This document shows, piece after piece, positions 58,678 to 64,000 of a stretch of 64,000 nt of DNA. Where the stretch lies: contig JBANAY010000003.1 in NCBI GenBank assembly GCA_037952775.1, positions 7,440,001-7,504,000 of the forward strand. Direction: 5' to 3'. The stretch comes from Clonostachys chloroleuca (taxonomy: Eukaryota > Ascomycota > Sordariomycetes > Hypocreales > Bionectriaceae). Below the pieces are notes generated by a model, which saw only the letters and a program-made list of their open reading frames with translations, was not told the origin of the DNA and did not search any database. Both the position numbers and the translations under genes were made by a program. The stretch's first letter is position 1, and each line of letters starts with the position of its first letter.

Positions 58678-59079
58678 GTGGTTTCAGGCATCCGCCACGG
58701 TGCTGATTCTTCCCTACGCAATGCGATACAACGTTTCAGGGATCCTTGTGCAGCTGAAAAGGTAGTTAATGTCCAGTTGAGCGACACAGAGAAGCAGTCT
58801 CCCTCCATTCTGCCGGGCCATCCTGCCTATCGATTGGACGATGATGACACACATTCGTGGTGTCTCCGCGGGCGGGTCTTCACGCTTGAAGTAGAAGAGG
58901 GCGTATACTTCCCGTTTGATGAGATTCTACGCGCATGGCTTATTGAGAGTGGGTGGGAGGGTTGTGTAAGCATGGAAACGTTCTACAGGTACATGTATCA
59001 AGAGAATATTACGTCGAGTATTTGTGCGGAGCGGGCAGTAATATCTTGGGAAAGAATCCAGAATCTACTTCACGGATAG
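58678..59079 (+). CDS. Unrecognised reading frame (possible small gene or fragment)
   Basis: The open frame of 133 codons begins 12 bp after the surface-protein stop but has a GTG, not ATG, at its edge. It reads with non-repetitive, normal-looking composition (HPAYRLDDDDTHSWCLRGR, VFTLEVEEGVYFPFDEILRA, ETFYRYMYQENI). No domain is recognised. Either an upstream start is hidden by an intron or it is the C-terminal remnant of a lost gene. Confidence 0.3.
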   Translation: MVSGIRHGADSSLRNAIQRFRDPCAAEKVVNVQLSDTEKQSPSILPGHPAYRLDDDDTHSWCLRGRVFTLEVEEGVYFPFDEILRAWLIESGWEGCVSMETFYRYMYQENITSSICAERAVISWERIQNLLHG

Positions 59080-59219
59080 TTCTCTCCTACTATAGAAGTT
59101 ACCTAGGCACTATACTAAGTAGGTTGAAACAAAGCAAAAGTTCTTTCTGGCGGCCCAATGTTCAGGTGGCTGGCAGTTTGGGCGGGTGAGAGAGTTCCAG
59201 GACGAAGTAAAAGACAACA

Positions 59220-59486
59220 ATGAAGATGCCGGGCGGTCCAGATCCAACACAACGAATACGAGGGTTAATAGAAGCTCTACTAACCCAAGGCTGCAGCCAT
59301 ACAAATGGAAAAGTCTATAAACTTTCATACCGCGGGACGGCCTACAGTAGTAAAGAAATTTCCCCTAAGGCTATTAATGCCCTTACTCAGTATCTGTGTC
59401 CACGTATCCTGCCACTTGATATGTTCACCAATCTATGTATATATAACAATATCATATTAGATCATCCCTTCAAGAAAATTATATAA
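59220..59486 (+). CDS. Unrecognised 88-codon reading frame
   Basis: It starts with ATG and reads MKMPGGPDPTQRIRGL, KVYKLSYRGTAYSSKEIS, LCPRILPLDMFTNLCIYNN. It follows the previous frame by 140 bp and might be another exon or a shifted part of the same decayed gene. No motif supports a function. Confidence 0.25.
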   Translation: MKMPGGPDPTQRIRGLIEALLTQGCSHTNGKVYKLSYRGTAYSSKEISPKAINALTQYLCPRILPLDMFTNLCIYNNIILDHPFKKII

Positions 59487-59686
59487 ACGAGCAAGACACT
59501 TAATCTTTTAAGGGACGCTGACTGGTGGAATCAAATTTCCCCGCTCTCTTCCCATGTAGGTTTAGCAGCCAACCTTGGTTACATTTATTCAACCGTGACT
59601 GCTCCTCACCTGTGTACGTATTTAAACCACATCTTTGAACCAAAAACGCCAGTCTCTACTCGCCAGCTGCCTCCCAAACACTAACC

Positions 59687-60700
59687 ATGGAGGTTAAATT
59701 GATCGAGGAGTTGCAGAGTCTGTGCTTCGAGACAGCACCACCGGCAGATCCAGCCTGGCTCCGATTTTCGGAAGAAATGGCGCGTCGAGGTTCGGCACCT
59801 CAATTTTCTTCTCCTCTGGAAAGGCAACCTTTTTATGCACAAGAATGTCGCCAACTCCTTGACAAAATGACTGCACCTGAGGCTCGTGATCACTCGTTGC
59901 TTGAAGGAATCGACAAATCATGGCTGTCGGTTCCTTCTTCTGTGGATGGTTTTCAGATTCCGGTTTTGCAGCTTGATTTGTCCAAGTTCCAAAAGCAGGA
60001 GCCGGAGACTATGATAATATACTACCATGGAGGTGGCTTGGCCGTCGGGGAGGCTGATAGCGAGGAGCTCACCTGTCGACGCATGCTAAAATCATTCAGT
60101 CGACCTACAAGACTCTACTCAGTCGGCTACCGCTTAATGCCGAAGTATGAAGCAAAGGTCTGCGTCTCTGACTCTCTGGATGCATTCTTGGCCCTTTCCT
60201 CCAAGTCTGCAAAGAATATCATTGTCGGGAGCTCCAGCGGTGGCCAACTCGCGGCTACAGTTTGCCAACAGGTACCAAACAACTCTGTGTACGGCCTACT
60301 CCTTCGGTGTCCAGTGACAAGTGATCCCACGGACGATAAGCGTTACATACCGGAAAGGTTTCGCCGTTTTCATACGAGCCGCGCCCCATCTTTTGTCTCG
60401 ACAATATTTCAGTATCTAAATCGCACAGTTCCCCGAGATGGGCTCGAGACATTGCCGCTGGAGGAATCGAGACAGGAACTCCTAGGGCATCCACGCACGT
60501 GGATACAACTGTGTACACTGGACACCCTGTATTCAGATGGCCTGTGTTATGGTATGGCCTTGGTCGATGCTGGTGTGAAATTGAGACTAGATGTTCAAAA
60601 GGGATGGCCTCATACGTTCTGGCTGAAAGCACCAGAACTTCCAAATGCACTTGAGGCAGAAAATTCAATGATAGATGGACTTCACTGGCTAAACGAATAG
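59687..60700 (+). CDS. Alpha/beta-hydrolase fold-3 esterase/lipase-like protein
   Basis: Single exon, 337 residues; the ATG lies in AACCATGG. The oxyanion-hole motif YHGGG is at residues 113-117, the nucleophile elbow GSSSG at 181-185 (Ser183), the acid is in the LDTLYSDG block (Asp279 or Asp284), and the base is in GWPHTF (His309). AGV after the acid and GYRLMPKY after beta-5 also fit the hormone-sensitive-lipase-like family. Such enzymes hydrolyse small esters or lactones; some act in degradation or secondary pathways. No signal peptide is seen, so it is probably cytosolic. It converges with the M20 gene, with 75 bp between stops. Confidence 0.92.
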   Translation: MEVKLIEELQSLCFETAPPADPAWLRFSEEMARRGSAPQFSSPLERQPFYAQECRQLLDKMTAPEARDHSLLEGIDKSWLSVPSSVDGFQIPVLQLDLSKFQKQEPETMIIYYHGGGLAVGEADSEELTCRRMLKSFSRPTRLYSVGYRLMPKYEAKVCVSDSLDAFLALSSKSAKNIIVGSSSGGQLAATVCQQVPNNSVYGLLLRCPVTSDPTDDKRYIPERFRRFHTSRAPSFVSTIFQYLNRTVPRDGLETLPLEESRQELLGHPRTWIQLCTLDTLYSDGLCYGMALVDAGVKLRLDVQKGWPHTFWLKAPELPNALEAENSMIDGLHWLNE

Positions 60701-60775
60701 ATCAAACTTTTATCTCGAATTAGGCTTCTCGAGTATACTATCCATATGGGAAGTAGAGTCAGTCCTCGGAACGAA

Positions 60776-62083
60776 TTACTGAGCGAATGCAGGTTGCCCC
60801 TTTCCTAAGAACGTCAACGCTCCAAGAGCATATCCATCCAACCCAGTTTGCAGAGTGGGCATAATCACGGGCGCAAACTTGGATGAATGATTGGCAGCAA
60901 TAGTCTGAGAGATGGTGCCCTCCTTTTCAGCTTTGTCCCAAACCTCATGGCCAACGCATCCGTAGGTAAAAAAACAATAGGGCTTCCCGATAGCTGTAGC
61001 CAGAATTGGGAAGTCTTCGCTGAAGCTGAGTCTGGGAGATTCTTTGTCATATTTATCAGGGCCCTCACCAAAGTGGGCTGAAAAGGTCGCCTCAACCCTC
61101 TTGGTCACTGCATCATTGTTGATAGTCAATGGGAACGATCGCGTCTGCTCAAAGTCCGGCCGCCTAGGGACTTGGGCGCAAGCACATTCCGATTCCACCA
61201 CGGCCTTGATACGACTCATTATACGCTCCCGGTTTGCGGCTGTAGTTGATCGAGTGTCGATGCCCAGCACGGCTGAGTCCGCGATCACATTCTCGGCATC
61301 TCCGGCATGCACGGTCGCCACCGTGACAACACTGGAGTCGGCAGGATCAGTCTCCCGACTCACCAGAGTTTGCAGTTTGAGAATTGTCGTAGCAGTGATG
61401 ACGACAGGATCCACAGCAGTATGTGGCATGCTCGCGTGTGAGCTCTTGCCGTGGATAGTCACCTTCATGCTGTCTGCACTCGTGGCAACAATCCCCCTTC
61501 TTGTGCCGATTACGCCGGCACGCAGTGGTCTTACGTGAGCTCCCAGCACGATGTCTGGCAGAGGCACTCCGTGGCGAGTGTAGAGGCCGTCATCGACCAT
61601 TGCTTGAGCTCCTGTGCCTCGCTCCTCCGCTGGTTGGAATACCAGAACCAGCGTCCCAGCCCACGCATCTCGAGAAGAGAACAAGGTCGCTGCTGCACCT
61701 AGCAGGGTGACGATATGCATGTCGTGGCCGCAAGCATGCATCACGGGCTTTTCGACGCCTGTGGCGGCATGGACCGTCCGCTTTGTGCTCGCATACTCGA
61801 GCCCTGTTGTTTCTTCCACCGGTAGAGCGTCAATATCTGCTCTCAGAAGCACAGTAGGGCCGTCCCCATTGCTTAAAACGGCCGCCAGGCCATGCCCGCC
61901 GATGTTAGGCTTGATCACCAAGTCATCCGGTCCGGTTTCTTTTAACCTCGCGGCGATGGTCGCGACTGTCTCAACTTCCTGGTTGGAGAGCTCTGGGTTC
62001 AGATGGAGATGTTTGTACAGCTGCTGGAGAGGCTCCAGGTCAGGTCGATGTTGGTTAATAACTTGAGAAAGTGCCGCCGCCAT
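60776..62083 (-). CDS. M20-family amidohydrolase / peptidase (M20D, hippurate/IAA-amino-acid hydrolase type)
   Basis: Single exon, 435 residues. Metal and catalytic motifs are present: LLRADIDALPVEE at 79-91, HACGHDMH at 116-123 (metal ligands and catalytic Asp), QPAEERGTGA at 150-159, GAHV at 181-184, a dimerisation-domain block GKSSHASMPH, GDAENVIAD, and SFSEDFPILA near the C-terminus. The family is cobalt/zinc/manganese-dependent and cleaves N-acyl amino acids or related amides; the exact substrate is unknown. No signal peptide, so likely cytosolic. The ATG at 62083 starts at the usual distance before the QLYKHLHLNPELSNQE segment. It lies downstream of the NmrA-like gene on the same strand, 493 bp away. 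Confidence 0.93.
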   Translation of the reverse strand: MAAALSQVINQHRPDLEPLQQLYKHLHLNPELSNQEVETVATIAARLKETGPDDLVIKPNIGGHGLAAVLSNGDGPTVLLRADIDALPVEETTGLEYASTKRTVHAATGVEKPVMHACGHDMHIVTLLGAAATLFSSRDAWAGTLVLVFQPAEERGTGAQAMVDDGLYTRHGVPLPDIVLGAHVRPLRAGVIGTRRGIVATSADSMKVTIHGKSSHASMPHTAVDPVVITATTILKLQTLVSRETDPADSSVVTVATVHAGDAENVIADSAVLGIDTRSTTAANRERIMSRIKAVVESECACAQVPRRPDFEQTRSFPLTINNDAVTKRVEATFSAHFGEGPDKYDKESPRLSFSEDFPILATAIGKPYCFFTYGCVGHEVWDKAEKEGTISQTIAANHSSKFAPVIMPTLQTGLDGYALGALTFLGKGQPAFAQ

Positions 62084-62576
62084 AGTTTCTTTTTTCTTCG
62101 TCCGTACGTGCTCGTTAATCGGTAGTAGACAGCTAGCAGTGTTTTTATTCTTACCCCCGCCCGTGACTCAAGGATTACGTTCATGTGGAGCACAACGTGA
62201 TCATTGTTGAGGATGACAACTCCGAATCTCGGATATGACCCGAACTCCTGCCGGATCAGTTCTTGTGACTAGTTCTGCTCCACTAAGCGGTGTACTATAG
62301 AATATCGAATAGAATATTCTAGTTCAAGAAAATGTGGCCAGATACACATTCTATAAACTTATGAAGGTGAGCAATTTGTAATAGCTAATGCAGATCTTAA
62401 GTGTCGTCCGGCTTATATGACTAAAATGCCCTGACCATTCTTATATCATAACCTCCCACCATAATCCAGAGTCATATGCAAAATGACATTTAGACAAGTC
62501 AAAGACACTGGGGCAGAGCAAGCGGTTGCAACACTTCTCCGAACCTATTATTAGGTTTAACCACTTCAAGTGGACA
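62084..62576. promoter_or_regulatory. Spacer holding the M20 gene promoter
   Basis: 493 bp between the NmrA-like stop (62577) and the M20 start (62083), both on the minus strand. Contains an AT-rich patch near 62,290-62,330. No specific element was identified. Confidence 0.5.
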
Positions 62577-63671
62577 CTAACCAGATGTCAACCCAGTCTT
62601 GAGAATATCTCGTGGCTGCAGGTTTTCACTGTATCCAACAGCTCTCATCCACTCCTCGACCGTTCGGATACGGTCCGGCTTAATGGCGTCCAGCCGAGCA
62701 TAATCTCTTGTCCAAAGCCCCGTGTTGCCGATGCTTTCTTCCCAGATCCCCCACCATGGTACAAACATTTCTCTCATAGTAACCAGCGTCGGGTCTTCAA
62801 ATCCAGGAGAATGAGCTGTTCCGAGCTTGAATTCGGGCAGCCCTTGCTGGTTATGCTCTCTAGTCTTGGCCACGAAACTTGCCGGTTTGCCTGTGACGGC
62901 TGTGAAAGCGTCGACAATCCTCTGACCAGATGCATGTTCGATCCCAACGCTTAGCTCGTCGCCGCGGAATTTTTCGGGGTTCTCGAACATATGTCTTGCA
63001 AACCAGGCCAGATCATCAAGTGAAACCAGTGCCATTGACCCCTGTTCCCCAATGGATATGGTGAAGACATAGACACCGTCAGCGTTTCGAATCGGGAGGA
63101 GCTCTTTGAGGAGGAAGAAGTCCGCGTACGGACCACTCTCAAGAATGCTCCAGTTCATCTGATCTGTCGGCTGAGATTTTAGGTACTCTAGGTAAAAGAT
63201 GCCAAATTAGTTATGATCTTCAATCCAAGCAATGATCAGTTGCGACGCGAACCTACCCACAACCTTCGCTTTTCCATCCACAAACGGAACACGGTACTTC
63301 GGGTCATACCCGCCCTTCTTGGAAACATATGGAAGGGAGCTATAGATGAAATGTTTTACACCTGATATGTACGCCAATTCGTAAATCCGGATTCCCCAGT
63401 ATATCTCGCTCTTTTCGCCAATGGCAAAACCGTTCGTGTTTACAAAGACAGCATCGATACCCTTGAAGCCGCGGATGAGGGTCTTCTCGTCATATGTATC
63501 GCCTTCCAAGACCTTGATGTTTTTCAATTCAGAAAGAGACTTTGCCTGTTCGGAAGAGGGATCGCGAGTCAGAATGCTGACAGAGTGCCCTCCTCGCGCG
63601 AGATCACGAGCGACATAGCTATTCTGAGCCCCTGCACCGCCGAGGATGAGGATCTTGAGGGAAGGAGCCAT
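62577..63671 (-). CDS. NmrA-like NAD(P)-binding Rossmann protein
   Basis: Two exons, 63671-63257 and 63187-62577, with a 69-nt intron (GTAGGT donor, CCTAG acceptor, phase 1), giving 341 residues. The start MAPSLKILILGGAGAQNSYVA carries the Gly-rich dinucleotide loop GGAGAQN, followed by LTRDPSS (phosphate-binding Arg of NADP-type members), VLEGDTYD, DAVFVNTNGF and VKHFIYSSLP; exon 2 opens with EYLKSQPTDQ and MNWSILESGPYADFF and ends in a 100-residue C-terminal domain. Such proteins sense NAD(P) or act as atypical reductases; the canonical NmrA binds the GATA factor AreA, but most homologues do not. Ordinary codon usage, no break. Confidence 0.93.
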
Positions 63672-64000
63672 TCTTATAGTATCTGTGTTAGGAATCTGAT
63701 TTTATATGTTAGGATTGTTAGGAAGACGGACGATGAGGAAAAAACTAGCTGGCGGGTAGCACCTTTAAGTCAGTTCTCTCATCCAAGTATGATGACATTG
63801 GAGGGCGTTGCCTAACACGAGTCATTCACTAGAGCGAGACGATCTTAGAAATGGACAAATCCGAACCAAGTCCGGACTTCGCCCATTCGTAGTTACCAAT
63901 AGAGTGAGTGGTTGTGACAAATCTGACCCGAAATACTAAGCCGCGACCATGAGCGATGGCCATATCGCGATCATTGTAATTGCGAACATGTCACCACCAC
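63672..64000. promoter_or_regulatory. Upstream region of the NmrA-like gene, window edge
   Basis: 329 bp with no ORF of interest. Contains a near-palindromic TCCGAACCAAGTCCGGA at about 63,859-63,875. It is probably the promoter of the NmrA-like gene and perhaps of a gene outside the window. Confidence 0.45.

Noticed and set aside
57464..58808. Long minus-strand frames of 360 and 420 codons across the surface-protein gene
   Set aside because: They mirror the Gly/Pro/Ala repeat DNA, giving Leu/Val-only or Ala/Gly-only sequence, and lack signal or domain features; the plus-strand frame has a signal peptide and GPI tail.

Overview
The window looks like nuclear DNA of a filamentous ascomycete (Pezizomycotina). 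The evidence is short GT-AG introns of about 50-105 nt with CTAAC-like branch sites, a Zn2Cys6 regulator with a fungal middle domain, a Pth11-type rhodopsin-like receptor, two fungal-type MFS transporters, a GPI-anchored wall protein, and a 41.7 kb block of transposons whose differences are of the RIP type (C to T and G to A, almost no CA, TG or CG dinucleotides left). The species cannot be named from this.

Left gene segment (1-11,225): a decayed fungal transcription-factor domain at the edge, a six-exon Pth11-like receptor (minus), a six-exon DHA2 drug:H+ antiporter-type MFS transporter (minus), a Zn2Cys6 regulator (plus) divergent from that transporter, and a five-exon Dal5-like (anion:cation symporter) MFS transporter (minus). 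The exon phases of the receptor and both transporters add up exactly, so those models are strong. The intergenic DNA between the regulator and the DHA2 transporter repeats an 8-mer, TTCGTCCG.

Transposon island (11,226-52,972): it can be read as nested insertions, most dated by exact 5-bp target duplications. A Ty1/copia element (copia-1, minus, CTTAT) lies at the left edge. Next to it is a PIF/Harbinger-type transposase gene cut in two by a Ty3/gypsy unit (20,154-40,981, AGTAG, 364-bp LTRs at both ends). That unit holds remains of two chromodomain gypsy polyproteins. The second polyprotein is interrupted by another copia-type element (copia-X, minus, 28,183-37,443, AGATT), which itself carries three solo terminal repeats. 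Further solo LTRs of the same 'B' family sit in gypsy (GTACT) and in the Harbinger relic (ATAAT). A truncated B copy abuts an almost unmutated LTR related to the gypsy LTR (43,358 on), followed by a 2.3 kb lightly mutated unknown stretch. A complete copia-2 (plus, 46,043-52,967, GGTTA, 217-bp LTRs) closes the island. RIP intensity falls toward both outer edges. No functional gene is expected inside.

Right gene segment (52,973-64,000): about 4.1 kb without a supported gene, then a 512-residue GPI-anchored, Pro/Gly/Ala repeat-rich surface protein, two small unrecognised reading frames, an alpha/beta-hydrolase-3 (plus), a convergent M20-family amidohydrolase/peptidase (minus), and an NmrA-like NAD(P)-binding protein (minus, one intron). 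The last three could form a small catabolic group, but nothing in the sequence proves joint function.
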